A stretch of DNA of 64,000 nt, from assembly GCA_037039925.1 (NCBI GenBank), contig JAXRKP010001340.1, forward strand, positions 1 to 64,000, given 5' to 3'. This document shows, in pieces, positions 49,301 to 52,864 of the stretch. The notes under the pieces were generated by a model. The model was not told the origin of the DNA and did no database searches. It worked only from the letters and a program-made list of their open reading frames with translations. This DNA is from Doris montereyensis (Eukaryota > Mollusca > Gastropoda > Nudibranchia > Dorididae). The translations under genes and the position numbers were made by a program. Numbering within the stretch: position 1 is the first letter of the stretch; every line of letters starts with the position of its first letter.

Positions 49301-50582
49301 CTATCTTTCATCTTGCTGTTTCCTCTTAATTAACCCTTAGATCACTGCATATGATGGACAGGGTAAATTTCAATCAATCAATCAATCAAACGTGTCAGAA
49401 GCCATAGTCCTCTCTTTTACCTCATAACATAGCTTTCCTCGAACACTCCCCATCTTTCCAATAGATGGAAATTTTCAAGTACAACTGACATGTAAATTTT
49501 GATGCTTTCGTTTTTGTGTCGTCTTGATGGCATGCATAGGAAGGACAACTATTTGATGTTTCAGACTTCCAAAATGATGTTCATGATATTAATGCAACCA
49601 GCTTTTCTTAAATTAGATTAGTCTATGGGTGCTATTGAATTAAACAATTTTGTCCTTACAAGAACTAATGTTTTTTAGAATATGGTCATACATTGGAAAT
49701 CCGGCCTCTGTAAAACCTTCTAAGGGATCATATCTCAATAAGGATCAAGCTTTCTTGTGCACCAGTCTTACTCAAATGAAAAAGTCTTTATATCATGAAA
49801 GTAAATGTTGGATGGTCTTATAAAAGGGATGTCATTCAATGTTTAAACTATTATTTCATGCTGTAAGGTTGGTATAGAGGAAATGGCTACTGAATGAGAA
49901 ATATGTTTTCTGTGATACTCTGTATAACAGCCATATTTATCTCTCTTTCTCAAGTGTGATACAGAAATTAAGGCATCAAATTTTCTTGTAAGTTTGCTCT
50001 GCTCTGAAATGAAAGTTGGGGTCCAAATGTTAAATTTAGTTTCTCTGAGGCAAGCTGGTCATCTATATACAAGAACAGTTTTGCCTTTAAAAAAAGAAAT
50101 TTACATTTCCTCCACAGGGTAGTATAAATAGGACAGATGTATCAAATACAAATGATTGGTCACTGATTTTATTCTTCTCTATCTAAAAAAAAAAAGGAAA
50201 AAAAAAGAAGAAAGAAAGAAAGAAAATAGCATAGTGATATCTTCTAGGGAAGTGTGTGTATGCATGCATGCTTCTATGGTGTTGTTTTGCCATCTGTCTG
50301 ATACCAGTGTATGAGCCCAACTTTAAGTTGTTATTGTCAAAAATATGAAAGTTTATTCATGTCCCAACAATAATAATACTTTGTACATGTTACTAAGTGA
50401 TTATAGAGAAGAAAAAAAACAACATCAAATGATGCGTATTGTTCAAAAAAAAGAAAATGGTTATGATTTCACATCATGAATAAAACATTGTTGTCATCTT
50501 GTGTATCGTGTAGGATTCTGATCTTGGACTGGGATGTCCACCATGGCAACGCCACACAGCATCAGTTTTATGATGACCCCAG
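16847..50582 (+). CDS. HDAC6: HDAC6-like class IIb deacetylase, 22 exon positions placed, 3' part not found
   Basis: HDAC6 is a zinc-dependent deacetylase with two catalytic domains that acts mainly in the cytoplasm on substrates such as acetyl-tubulin. Exons at the positions listed separately give, in order: an acidic N-terminus; domain 1 with [24 protein letters not shown] and GGY; a linker; and domain 2 with [26 protein letters not shown] and [11 protein letters not shown]. The zinc-binding Asp/His/Asp of domain 1 and its catalytic-type His pair and Gly-Gly-Tyr are all present. About 640 codons are accounted for; family members usually have 1000 or more residues and end in a ubiquitin-binding zinc finger, which I could not find before the window ends. 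HDAC10 is excluded because two HDAC domains are present. Single-base frame slips in exons 5/6, 8, 9 and 10 and at exon 19/20 mean the locus is either misassembled in places or partly pseudogenised. Introns are phase-consistent elsewhere. Confidence 0.9.
17649..17747 (+). CDS. HDAC6: HDAC6 exon 2 (acidic N-terminus)
   Basis: The acceptor is TTTCTGTCCAG and the donor GTATGC; 99 bp, phase 0 at both ends. It encodes an acidic, serine-rich stretch including [14 protein letters not shown], typical of the poorly conserved region ahead of the first deacetylase domain. It is not recognisable by homology on its own and is supported by splice sites and by phase. Confidence 0.65.
18214..18248 (+). CDS. 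HDAC6: HDAC6 exon 3
   Basis: The 35-bp exon lies between TTATCTCATTTCAG and GTAAGT and encodes [11 protein letters not shown] plus two bases of a Gly codon. Joined to exon 4 this makes the GTGYIYD start of domain 1, matching the GTGLVYD start in vertebrate HDAC6. This join is the best evidence for the exon. Confidence 0.8.
18421..18640. mobile_element. pogo/Tigger-like MITE with terminal inverted repeats
   Basis: The left end TACAGTGGAACTTTTCTAAA and the right end, whose reverse complement is TACAGCGGAGCCTCTCTAAT, form imperfect terminal inverted repeats of about 24 bp flanked by TA. At 220 bp it has no coding capacity. The CAGT...TA ends are those of pogo/Tigger-type mariner-superfamily elements. 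It lies in intron 3 of the deacetylase gene. Confidence 0.75.
19185..19830. repeat. Intronic minisatellite, unit about 60 bp, about 11 copies
   Basis: The repeated unit includes TTTGCATTATACACTTTTTG, TTGTTAGAGGAATCAATCTA and AACTCTTTTGGGTT, with a sub-variant carrying TTAAATGAGTTAATC. It lies in intron 3 of the deacetylase gene. The small frames in it are artefacts. Confidence 0.9.
20300..20525 (+). mobile_element. SINE family B copy 4 (head missing)
   Basis: It begins inside the family at AACAAAGCTAGGTCCGGCAT and runs to TGGCTTTGAAGGAACT. The tRNA-like head is absent (5' truncated). It lies 116 bp upstream of deacetylase exon 4. Confidence 0.8.
20641..20782 (+). CDS. HDAC6: HDAC6 exon 4 (start of deacetylase domain 1)
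   Basis: The acceptor is TTTGTGTCATTTAG and the donor GTAGCA; 142 bp, entering at phase 2 and leaving at phase 0. It encodes [26 protein letters not shown] and LVQRCKPIE, aligning with the conserved first segment of domain 1 (W-D-x(4)-PEGPERL). The phase-0 exit after CKPIE matches the exit after CMEVP in domain 2. Confidence 0.95.
20805..21560. mobile_element. pogo/Tigger-like nonautonomous element
   Basis: The left end TACAGTCGGACTGGCTTATT and the right end (reverse complement TACAGTCGAACCGCTTAATC) form terminal inverted repeats with TA flanks, about 755 bp apart. No transposase motif is visible. The left end lies only 22 bp after the exon 4 donor. Confidence 0.75.
21810..21947 (+). CDS. 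HDAC6: HDAC6 exon 5 (domain 1)
   Basis: The acceptor is TTCTTCTTTTTAG and the donor GTTTGT; 138 bp, phase 0 in. It encodes [20 protein letters not shown] and KYDSWYAHK, matching the ATE-E-hydrophobic-x-HS and YDS-Y segments of HDAC6. Joining it to exon 6 as written leaves the frame one base short (see findings). Confidence 0.93.
22294..22387 (+). CDS. HDAC6: HDAC6 exon 6 (domain 1)
   Basis: It follows the acceptor TTTATTTCACCAG and ends at GTAAGA. The coding frame gives [17 protein letters not shown] and NGFAMV plus two bases of Arg, the segment just ahead of PPGHHA. The exon must begin with two bases of a codon, but exon 5 ends in phase 0, so one base is missing at the junction. Confidence 0.92.
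22759..22860 (+). CDS. HDAC6: HDAC6 exon 7 (PPGHHA active-site motif, domain 1)
   Basis: It lies between GTAATTTCATCAG and GTAAAT; 102 bp, phase 2 in and out. It encodes [20 protein letters not shown], which carries the tandem histidines of the charge-relay pair in class I/II deacetylases, followed by [13 protein letters not shown]. Confidence 0.97.
23478..23547 (+). CDS. HDAC6: HDAC6 exon 8 (zinc-ligand motif, domain 1; one-base insertion)
   Basis: It lies between ACATTTTCAG and GTACTT and encodes [15 protein letters not shown], which carries the Asp and His zinc ligands. At 23521 the run CAAAAGG has one A more than needed: without it the exon continues RMFYEDP and is 69 bp, exactly the size of the domain 2 counterpart (exon 22). 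As written it reads into TGA. Confidence 0.93.
23953..24197. repeat. (TTA)n microsatellite
   Basis: About 245 bp of TTA with short interruptions (TTTTTATATA near 24023, GTTGTTG near 24136). Ile-, Tyr- and Asn-rich frames across it are artefacts. It lies in intron 8 of the deacetylase gene. Confidence 0.95.
24465..26350 (-). mobile_element. Decayed non-LTR retrotransposon (endonuclease end + reverse transcriptase)
   Basis: Minus-strand pieces, 5' to 3': endonuclease-end motif [20 protein letters not shown] and then [11 protein letters not shown] near 26150-26320; linker [17 protein letters not shown] near 25640-25570; reverse transcriptase boxes [18 protein letters not shown] near 25100, [10 protein letters not shown] at 24894-24923 and HADDAILMA near 24785-24810; thumb piece [12 protein letters not shown] near 24510-24550. 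The YADD-type box reads HADD. Stops and frameshifts make it inactive. It sits in antisense in intron 8 of the deacetylase gene and is a different family from the copy at 1.2-4.1 kb. Confidence 0.85.
26630..26760 (+). CDS. HDAC6: HDAC6 exon 9 (domain 1; frame slip, weak splice sites)
   Basis: Coding similarity is clear: [11 protein letters not shown] in one frame, then [20 protein letters not shown] and INVPLNK in another, as in HDAC6 proteins. Between them (about 26663-26682) the frame slips, probably by small insertions in GAATTCGTGTGCC. The upstream AG lacks a pyrimidine tract and is one base off, and the donor is a poor GTCGTT. This is the least healthy exon of the gene. Confidence 0.8.
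27518..27580 (+). CDS. HDAC6: HDAC6 exon 10 (domain 1; in-frame stop or frame slip)
   Basis: It follows TATTTATTTCTACAG and ends at GTAGGA; phase 0 out. It encodes [19 protein letters not shown], matching the segment just before FDPELV. The second codon as written is TGA. Removing one G from TGGAC near 27525 would give GLNDNSFYMG, with the family's usual length, so a one-base insertion is the simpler explanation. Confidence 0.8.
27744..28415 (-). mobile_element. pogo/Tigger-like nonautonomous element, second copy of the 33.2-kb element
   Basis: The right end GGGCGGTCACTACTGTA and the left end ATCACTTAAATGCCCGGTGC are the reverse complement of the ends of the element at 33165-33995. Internal segments (CACAAAGACCCGAAGGCACA, AATGCCAGGTGATTTCATG, TGTGACAAACCAGTGATCCA) also match in reverse. 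It is about 670 bp, somewhat shorter than the other copy, and noncoding. Confidence 0.78.
28416..29485. other. Intronic, no feature recognised
   Basis: Intron 10 sequence that is A-rich with several poly-A and poly-C runs. No exon or repeat family was recognised. Confidence 0.4.
29486..29805 (+). mobile_element. SINE family A copy 3
   Basis: It runs from GGGGACTTGGTAATCCAGAG through CCTAGTCCCATCGGAGACGG and CTTGGCTGTTTACAGGG to GTGGATGTGAGTAAATCAAA. It ends about 190 bp before the duplicated exon pair. Confidence 0.9.
29820..29935. promoter_or_regulatory. C-rich pyrimidine tract upstream of the duplicated exons
   Basis: About 115 bp that is almost only C and T, mostly CCCCTCC-type, ending in CCCTGCCCTGCCCTG. 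It lies 60-175 bp upstream of exon 11a. C-rich intronic tracts can bind splicing regulators, so a role in exon choice is possible but purely inferred. It may instead be simple-sequence drift. Confidence 0.3.
29998..30057 (+). CDS. HDAC6: HDAC6 exon 11a (third zinc ligand, domain 1; version a)
   Basis: It lies between GCATTCCATTTTCAG and GTATTC; exactly 60 bp, phase 0 at both ends. It encodes [20 protein letters not shown], the HDAC6 segment PELVIVSAGFD-A-GDP whose Asp is the third zinc ligand. It joins in frame to exon 12 ([12 protein letters not shown]). Cys replaces the common Asp in GDP. A near copy follows 200 bp downstream. Confidence 0.93.
30198..30257 (+). CDS. HDAC6: HDAC6 exon 11b (third zinc ligand, domain 1; version b)
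   Basis: It lies between GTTTTTTTCCACCTAG and GTATAT; exactly 60 bp, phase 0 at both ends. It encodes [20 protein letters not shown]. Eleven of 20 residues equal exon 11a, and the zinc-ligand Asp is kept, while SAGY becomes SHGL. It also joins in frame to exon 12. Most third codon positions differ from 11a, so the duplication is old and both versions have stayed open, which suggests both are used, probably one at a time. Confidence 0.85.
30258..31745. other. Intronic, no feature recognised
   Basis: Intron 11 sequence. The 95-residue frame at 31424-31711 has no family resemblance and no splice context, and I treat it as chance. A short direct repeat GAAGTTATTG sits at about 31408-31433. Confidence 0.4.
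31750..32310. repeat. ACT/GCT trinucleotide array headed by an inverted repeat
   Basis: It is a trinucleotide array of ACT and GCT in mixed blocks. Its left end is an inverted repeat: 31750-31795 is nearly the reverse complement of 31801-31845, so about 45-bp arms meet almost without a loop. The longest pure GCT run is near 32157-32213. The Leu-, Ala-, Ser- and Cys-rich frames are artefacts. It lies in intron 11. Confidence 0.93.
32345..33028. other. Intronic, no feature recognised
   Basis: AT-rich remainder of intron 11 leading to exon 12. Nothing further was seen. Confidence 0.4.
33029..33118 (+). CDS. HDAC6: HDAC6 exon 12 (domain 1)
   Basis: It lies between ATTTATATCAG and GTAATT; 90 bp, phase 0 in and out. 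It encodes [20 protein letters not shown] and [10 protein letters not shown], the TP-x-x-(Y/F)AHLTH...LA-GR-hydrophobic-LE segment. Every HDAC6 landmark is intact. Confidence 0.97.
33165..33995 (+). mobile_element. pogo/Tigger-like nonautonomous element with terminal inverted repeats
   Basis: The left end TACAGTAATTACTGCCTAAA and the right end, which reads TACAGTAGTCACTGCCTAAA in reverse complement, form a clear terminal inverted repeat of about 25 bp with a TA flank. It is about 830 bp with no transposase motif seen. A second copy lies inverted at 27744-28415 in the same gene. It starts 46 bp after exon 12. Confidence 0.82.
34062..34140 (-). mobile_element. SINE family B fragment
   Basis: TTCAAGGCTGTTATTGCCGT, then AAGTTTATCCGGGTTCC, matches the 3' end of family B in reverse. 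Only about 80 bp is present. Confidence 0.55.
34196..34365 (-). mobile_element. SINE family B copy 5 (partial)
   Basis: GGTTATCCCTGGTTTCCATA, CATCTCCTGGTCAGGACAG and AGGCTAGTGCTTTTACTCAT match the 3' half of family B in reverse. The head is replaced by the TTGA/TTCA microsatellite. Confidence 0.7.
34366..34440. repeat. (TTGA)n to (ATTC)n tetranucleotide repeat
   Basis: About nine TTGA units switch at ATTAATTC into about eight ATTC units. Confidence 0.9.
34470..35258. mobile_element. pogo/Tigger-like element, about 790 bp
   Basis: The left end TACAGTGAAACCTCTCAAAT and the right end GATTAGAGAGGTTCCACTG form imperfect terminal inverted repeats, with a few extra bases before the final TA. The first 100 bp (AATCGGGA, CCTGGCCAATC, ATATTTTACCTCTCTAAA) also match the 220-bp MITE at 18421-18640. 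That smaller element therefore looks like an internal deletion of this kind of parent. No intact transposase is seen. Confidence 0.72.
35485..35591 (+). CDS. HDAC6: HDAC6 exon 13 (GGY catalytic tyrosine segment, domain 1)
   Basis: It lies between ATCATGTTTTGACAG and GTGAGT; 107 bp, phase 0 in and 2 out. It encodes [20 protein letters not shown] and [15 protein letters not shown]. The tyrosine in GGY is the transition-state-stabilising residue of this enzyme family. The strong donor and correct phase make this one of the cleanest exons. Confidence 0.97.
35644..35783 (-). mobile_element. Short SINE-like family C copy 3 (reverse)
   Basis: Read in reverse it runs from TAGAAGTGGGCAGTTGGTTG to GATCACAGCATACGGTGGATG and GGTAAATTTCAATGAAAG. 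It begins about 50 bp after the exon 13 donor. Confidence 0.75.
35845..35966 (+). mobile_element. SINE family A copy 4 (head only)
   Basis: GGGGGACTTGGCAGTTTAGA, then AAGGTGTCGGCCTTTCAACT, ending after the TTTTTTTCCGAGCAAAA part. The 3' half is absent. Confidence 0.75.
36000..37435. other. Intronic; short TG repeat and a small inverted-repeat element
   Basis: Intron 13 holds a (TG)n run at 36341-36364. A roughly 100-bp segment ends at 36893 in GGCGGAGACTACTGTA, with GTCAAAATGCACCTTCGCC at its left, resembling the ends of the pogo-like elements. I recognise nothing else. Confidence 0.4.
37436..37561 (+). CDS. HDAC6: HDAC6 exon 14 (end of domain 1)
   Basis: It lies between TCTCAATCCTCAG and GTAAGT; 126 bp, phase 2 in and out. 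It encodes [20 protein letters not shown] and then the exit from domain 1 ([20 protein letters not shown]). The I-x-V-x(3)-PYW element is the last conserved helix of HDAC6 catalytic domains. Confidence 0.93.
38262..38414 (+). CDS. HDAC6: HDAC6 exon 15 (inter-domain linker)
   Basis: It lies between TTACTCCTGTCACAG and GTAAGT; 153 bp, phase 2 in and out. The open reading ([20 protein letters not shown], then [18 protein letters not shown]) has no domain signature, as expected of the linker between the catalytic domains. It is supported by phase continuity with exons 14 and 16. Confidence 0.85.
38829..38882 (+). CDS. HDAC6: HDAC6 exon 16 (start of deacetylase domain 2)
   Basis: It lies between TTTTCTTTTACAG and GTTGGT; 54 bp, phase 2 in and out. 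It encodes [17 protein letters not shown] plus two bases of Arg, matching the C-x-V-Y-D-x-x-M-x-x-H-x-N-L opening of domain 2. Domain 1 has no intron at the position where this exon ends. Confidence 0.93.
39453..39735 (+). mobile_element. SINE family A copy 5
   Basis: AATGACTCAATAGTCCAGAG, a clear B-box-like GGGTTCAAACCCC, then CACACCTAGTCTTATGGAAG and the end GTGGATGTGGGTAAATCAAA. It lies about 155 bp upstream of exon 17. Confidence 0.88.
39891..39978 (+). CDS. HDAC6: HDAC6 exon 17 (domain 2)
   Basis: It lies between GAATCCTCACAG and GTACGT; 88 bp, phase 2 in, 0 out. It encodes [20 protein letters not shown] and LLSRCMEVP, a textbook HPE-x-P-x-R signature. The exit after CMEVP is the counterpart of the domain 1 exit after CKPIE. 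Confidence 0.97.
40262..40412 (+). mobile_element. Short SINE-like family C copy 4
   Basis: GATGGGTGGGTAATTGGAGG, through the pyrimidine-rich body, to GGGCAAATTTCAATGAAGCA. Its tail is followed almost at once by another copy in the same orientation. Confidence 0.65.
40424..40570 (+). mobile_element. Short SINE-like family C copy 5
   Basis: GGGCAGTTGGTGGGGGCTGC, then CTGCTCTTAATTCACCCCTG and GAGTGAATTGCAATGGAAGA. It is in tandem with copy 4. Confidence 0.65.
40640..41285. repeat. 27-bp minisatellite, about 23 units
   Basis: Units are TGAACTGTTTTGTCTTGAGT followed by GATTGAA, with variants in the TGTTTTG part (CTGCTTTG, CTACTTTG, CTGCCTTG) arranged in short higher-order patterns. The 138-residue minus-strand frame comes from the multiple-of-three unit. 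Confidence 0.93.
41928..41968 (+). CDS. HDAC6: HDAC6 exon 18 (domain 2)
   Basis: It lies between TTTACATCATTTCAG and GTGAGT; 41 bp, phase 0 in and 2 out. It encodes [13 protein letters not shown] plus two bases of Thr, the counterpart of domain 1 [17 protein letters not shown] replaces the acidic TEE/TED usual here. Domain 2 has an extra intron after this His-Thr that domain 1 lacks. Confidence 0.8.
42325..43460. repeat. 40-bp minisatellite, about 28 units
   Basis: Units are GCAGATTATGTGGCTGTCAT then GTTGGTTGAAAACCCCTTCA, with frequent one-base length changes. It lies in intron 18 of the deacetylase gene. The Cys/Trp-rich frames are artefacts. Confidence 0.95.
43461..44115. repeat. Scrambled end of the 40-bp minisatellite mixed with flanking sequence
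   Basis: Pieces of the 40-bp unit alternate with pieces of ordinary flanking sequence. A TTTGCTTGTAACATTGTTTCTC segment is present twice (near 43942 and 44128), as are GATTTAATAAGA and GGACTTTCCTGA segments. It could be real serial duplication, but a bad consensus at a repeat edge would look the same. Confidence 0.7.
44236..44338 (+). CDS. HDAC6: HDAC6 exon 19 (domain 2)
   Basis: It lies between TTTCATATATATTACAG and GTGAGT; 103 bp, phase 2 in, 0 out. It encodes [20 protein letters not shown] and [10 protein letters not shown], the counterpart of domain 1 HVELAKS...KYDSWYAHK. The strong CAA|GTGAGT donor leaves exon 20 one base out of frame. Confidence 0.93.
44517..44668 (+). mobile_element. 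Short SINE-like family C copy 6 (full)
   Basis: GGCGGTTGGCGGGCGCTTTT, CATCTTGATGTTTTCCTCTT, CAATGGTGGACAGGGTAAAT and an ACAAA tail. Confidence 0.85.
44705..45090. repeat. 39-bp minisatellite, about 10 units
   Basis: Nearly identical units GGTGGTTCTATCTCCACGGC then TCTTGGTGGTTTTATTGTG. High identity between units implies recent expansion or gene-conversion homogenisation. The periodic peptides on both strands ([13 protein letters not shown] and others) come from the 13-codon unit length. Confidence 0.95.
45100..45238 (+). mobile_element. SINE family A copy 6 (3' half)
   Basis: GTGCAGATGACAACACTTTG to GTTGATGTGGGTAAACATAA plus ATCAAATCAAA. The minisatellite immediately to its left takes the place of the SINE's 5' half. 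Confidence 0.8.
45450..45521 (+). CDS. HDAC6: HDAC6 exon 20 (domain 2; donor side unclear)
   Basis: After ATTTTATCATCTAG the frame gives [20 protein letters not shown], clearly the domain 2 segment before PPGHHA (human-like PSTFACAQLATG...LVEAV). It needs one extra base to join exon 19. It then runs on through LEISLNS into a stop, with no good donor. The best GT is ATAA|GTTTGA at 45522, so the NG-hydrophobic-AVV end expected here is missing or lies on an exon I did not find. Confidence 0.75.
45522..46384. other. Intronic, no feature recognised
   Basis: Intron 20. A GTTATACCCCGGGTG motif at about 45723 is the reverse complement of one near 18946-18963 in intron 3, followed in both by related GGTACC/GATACC sequence. 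It may be the end of another small transposon. Confidence 0.4.
46390..46550. repeat. Imperfect tandem duplication beside the piggyBac-like element
   Basis: CAATCAATCTAATAGTTACA...GTGACATTCACTGTGTTCTTA (46403-46459) recurs as CAGTTAATCCAATAGTTAAC...GTGACACTTAATGTGTCTTTA (46497-46550). Confidence 0.7.
46552..47603 (+). mobile_element. Internally deleted piggyBac-like transposon
   Basis: The terminal inverted repeats are perfect over 15 bp: CACTTTGATTGCCAA at 46552 and TTGGCAATCAAAGTG ending at 47603. The left flank is TTAA, the piggyBac target site, and the right flank is TTAT, one base off. Subterminal CGACATATGTC and CGACATATGACG lie just inside the left end, and CCCTTGGCAATGG inside the right end. 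At 1052 bp it keeps only a short coding remnant. Confidence 0.82.
46795..47139 (+). pseudogene. N-terminal remnant of a piggyBac-type transposase
   Basis: The ATG frame of 114 codons starts with [10 protein letters not shown] and an acidic [13 protein letters not shown] stretch followed by more Asp/Ser, then a basic [11 protein letters not shown]. Acidic leaders of this kind are usual in piggyBac-type transposases. The catalytic DDE-type domain is absent and the frame ends within the element, so only the leader survived the internal deletion. The assignment depends mainly on the inverted repeats and TTAA flank around it. Confidence 0.6.
47855..48155 (+). mobile_element. SINE family A copy 7
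   Basis: GGGGGACTCGATAGTCTAGA to GTGGATGTGGGTAAATCAAA, with a small deletion in the CCTAGTCCCATCGG segment. Confidence 0.9.
48338..48480. repeat. Tandem repeat of about 36 bp, about four units, abutting exon 21
   Basis: Units are GGCAATGATTGTTTTGAAAA then ACAAAAACAAAATTGAAT. The last copy's AATGCAATGATTGTT runs into TATTTCTGTGACAAG, the acceptor of exon 21. Confidence 0.85.
48492..48558 (+). CDS. HDAC6: HDAC6 exon 21 (PPGHHA active-site motif, domain 2)
   Basis: It follows TTATTTCTGTGACAAG and ends at GTAAGT; 67 bp, phase 2 in, 0 out. It encodes [20 protein letters not shown] then GV, with the conserved His pair and the G-F-C-x-F-N-S-V motif specific to domain 2. It stops earlier than its domain 1 counterpart, so one more short exon is expected before exon 22. 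Confidence 0.95.
48668..48812 (+). mobile_element. Short SINE-like family C copy 7
   Basis: CGGGCAGTTGAGCGGGCGCA to GGTAAATTTCAATGAACAAA. Confidence 0.82.
49244..49392 (+). mobile_element. Short SINE-like family C copy 8
   Basis: GCGGGCGGTTGGCGGGCCCT to GGTAAATTTCAATCAATCAA, here with ATCA rather than ACAAA at the tail. Confidence 0.85.
49393..50513. other. Intronic, no feature recognised
   Basis: A short domain 2 exon equivalent to [13 protein letters not shown] of domain 1 is expected between exons 21 and 22. I searched this stretch by eye and did not find a convincing one. Confidence 0.4.
50514..50582 (+). CDS. HDAC6: HDAC6 exon 22 (zinc-ligand motif, domain 2)
   Basis: It lies between TCTTGTGTATCGTGTAG and GTAAGT; 69 bp, phase 2 in and out. 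It encodes [20 protein letters not shown] plus DP, with the Asp and His zinc ligands. NAT replaces the usual NGT after HHG. It is the exact counterpart of exon 8 and the last deacetylase exon I can identify. Confidence 0.95.
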
Positions 50583-51330
50583 GTAAGTCCCTTGTCAATG
50601 TTTGGCTTGCTAGCTGTTTGGTTGCACTTTTTGTTACTTGCTGTTGGTGTCTTGTCTGGACACGATGATGATGCTGGTGATGATGATGATGAGTATGATA
50701 ATGACGGTGAGGATGATTATGGAGATTATGATGATAACAAGAAGCACTTGAGGGGCCAATGTTTAGAACTTTATGCCTTGTTGGATTATGTAGAGAATCC
50801 TCCATGTCCATGATTCATAATCAATGACGCTGTCAAGCATAATGCCTTTTTCTACAACACGCCATAACGCATTAATTAGCTAATACATGTACATACACGT
50901 ATACCTCGTCATGAAACTGTTTATATGGGGAAATTGATAAATGGTTTTTATTACAGAAAAAAATCATATGTGCATGAATCTTGGCTTAATTCGCTGATTG
51001 TTCATTTTGAAAATATAATCAGATGTTTTGGGTAGTCAATTTCCATGGAGATATTAGCAATCAAAATATTTGCCAGTCAGGCCTGTGATGTCAAACATTT
51101 GGCGTGGCCGTTTGCAACAGTGGATCAACACTATTCACAGAAATCCTTTTGATCCAAAATTCATTCCTGTCAAATCTGTACGACTTATTGACTTGACTTC
51201 TTGACTTATCGGCTTGACTTATCTGAGTGCATAGCAAATTCGGCAGCCAGCCGTGTTTACGCCGTTCATAAAGTTTTTTGTACCTATGGACTAGGTGATA
51301 GAATTGGTTGCTTTTTTGTGATTGCCACGT
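50583..51330. other. Presumed intron after exon 22
   Basis: There is a GATGATGAT-type run at 50664-50735. No following exon (expected to begin with VLY-S-HRYD) was recognised. Confidence 0.4.
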
Positions 51331-51334
51331 TGTT

Positions 51335-52390
51335 TGGTTTTCCATCATATGTTTATGTCTCTTTCTGGTTTCTCATAATATACCTATGTCTCTTTCTGGT
51401 TTCCCATAATATGCCTATTTCTCTTTTCTGGTTCCCCATGATATGCCTATGTCTCTGTCTGGTTTTCCCATAATAAGCCTCTATGTCTCTGTCTGGTTTC
51501 CCATGTCTGTATTTGGTTTCCCATCATATGCCTATGTCTCCAAGCCTATGTGTATATCTACGTCTTATTTGCCGTACTATGTCTGTGTCTGGTTTCCTTT
51601 GTCTCTGTCTGGTTCCCATGTCTGTATTTGGTTTCCCATCATATGCCTATGCTTATATCTTCATGCCTATGCTTATATCTTGTTTGCCGTACTATGTCTG
51701 TGTCTGGTTTCAAATGTCTCTGTCAAGTTTTCCATGTCTGTTTTTGGTTTCCCATCATATGTCTATACCTCTGTGTCCATGCCTATGTCTATATCTCCGT
51801 CTGGTTTGCCGTACTATGTCTGTGTCTGGTTTCCCATGTCTCTGTCTGGTTTTCCCATGTCTGTATTTGGTTTCCCATCATATGCCTATGTCTCCATGCC
51901 TATGTCTATATCTACGTCTAGTTTGCCGTACTATGTCTGTGACTGGTTTCCCATGTCTGTGTTTGGTTTCCCATCATATGCCTATGTCTATATCTACGTT
52001 TAGTTTGCTGTACTATGTCTGTGTCTGGTTTCCCATGTCTGTGTTTGGTTTCCCATCATATGCCTATGTCTCCATATGCCTATGTCTATATCTACGTCTA
52101 GTTTGCCGTACTATGTCTGTGTCTGGTTTCCCATGTCTGTGTTTGGTTTCCCATCATATGCCTATGTCTATATCTACGTTTAGTTTGCTGTACTATGTCT
52201 CTGTCTGGTTTCCCATGTCTGTATTTGGTTTCCCATCATATGCCTATGTCTCATATGCCTATGTCCATATCTCCGTCTCTGGTTTGCCGTACTATGTCTG
52301 TGTCTGGTTTCCCATGTCTGTATTTGGTTTCCCATCATATGCCTATGTCCATATCTCCGTCTGGTTTGCCATACTTTGTTATTTCACGTA
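51335..52390. repeat. Compound tandem repeat with higher-order structure
   Basis: Short cassettes (TCTGGTTTCCCATGTCTGT, TTTGGTTTCCCATCATATG, CCTATGTCTATATCTACGTC, TAGTTTGCCGTACTATGTCT) are strung in recurring order with a period of about 100-180 bp. The left end consists only of the TCTGGTTTCC cassette, so the array seems to have grown in steps. The 302-residue frame is a by-product. Confidence 0.92.
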
Positions 52391-52439
52391 AAATGACAAG
52401 CGCACCACCTGGGCCATGCATTATCCCACTTCCCCCGTC

Positions 52440-52537
52440 AGAATTGGGCGATTTGCAGGCGTTAGTGGTAGGTCATACTTCCTTTCTTTCACATCTTCAC
52501 ATGTCTTTCATCGTAGTGCTGTTTTCTCTTAATTCAC
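52440..52537 (+). mobile_element. Short SINE-like family C copy 9, fused to family A
   Basis: GGGCGATTTGCAGGCGTTAG to CTCTTAATTCACAC, then the sequence switches directly into a family A head. Confidence 0.7.
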
Positions 52538-52864
52538 ACGGGCATTCGGTAGTCCAGAGGCAAGGTCTCGGCCTCTTAATCAAAAGGTAGTGGGTTCGAG
52601 CCCCATCAACGGTTGAACAAATTTGTGTCGAGTTTTTTCTAGCAAAATTCCCCCTCTCCCCCTCCTCCCTGGTCCAGGTAGGTGGATCGACACCTAGTCC
52701 CATCGGAGACAGACGTAAAAAAGGAGGTCCCGTGTGCAGGTCACACCACTGTGTACGTTAGAGAACCTCGGCTGTTGTTTACAGGGCAGTCTGGACAATT
52801 TTTTTAAAAATCTAGCAAAAACCCCGAGATCACCATAGTTGTGGATGGGTAAATCAAATCAAAC
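52538..52864 (+). mobile_element. SINE family A copy 8
   Basis: GGGCATTCGGTAGTCCAGAG, a good B-box-like GTGGGTTCGAGCCCC, and CACCTAGTCCCATCGGAGAC to GTGGATGGGTAAATC plus ATCAAA. Confidence 0.92.

Noticed and set aside
16847..50582. HDAC10 or a class I HDAC as the identity of the gene
   Set aside because: Two separate PPGHHA and DWDVHHG motifs in series, with domain-2-specific GFC-FNSV and SHPERPDR, fit HDAC6 and not the single-domain families.
51443..52391. A 302-residue Ser/Cys/Leu-rich frame with apparent hydrophobic segments
   Set aside because: It is the translation of a compound tandem array, with overlapping open frames in other phases.
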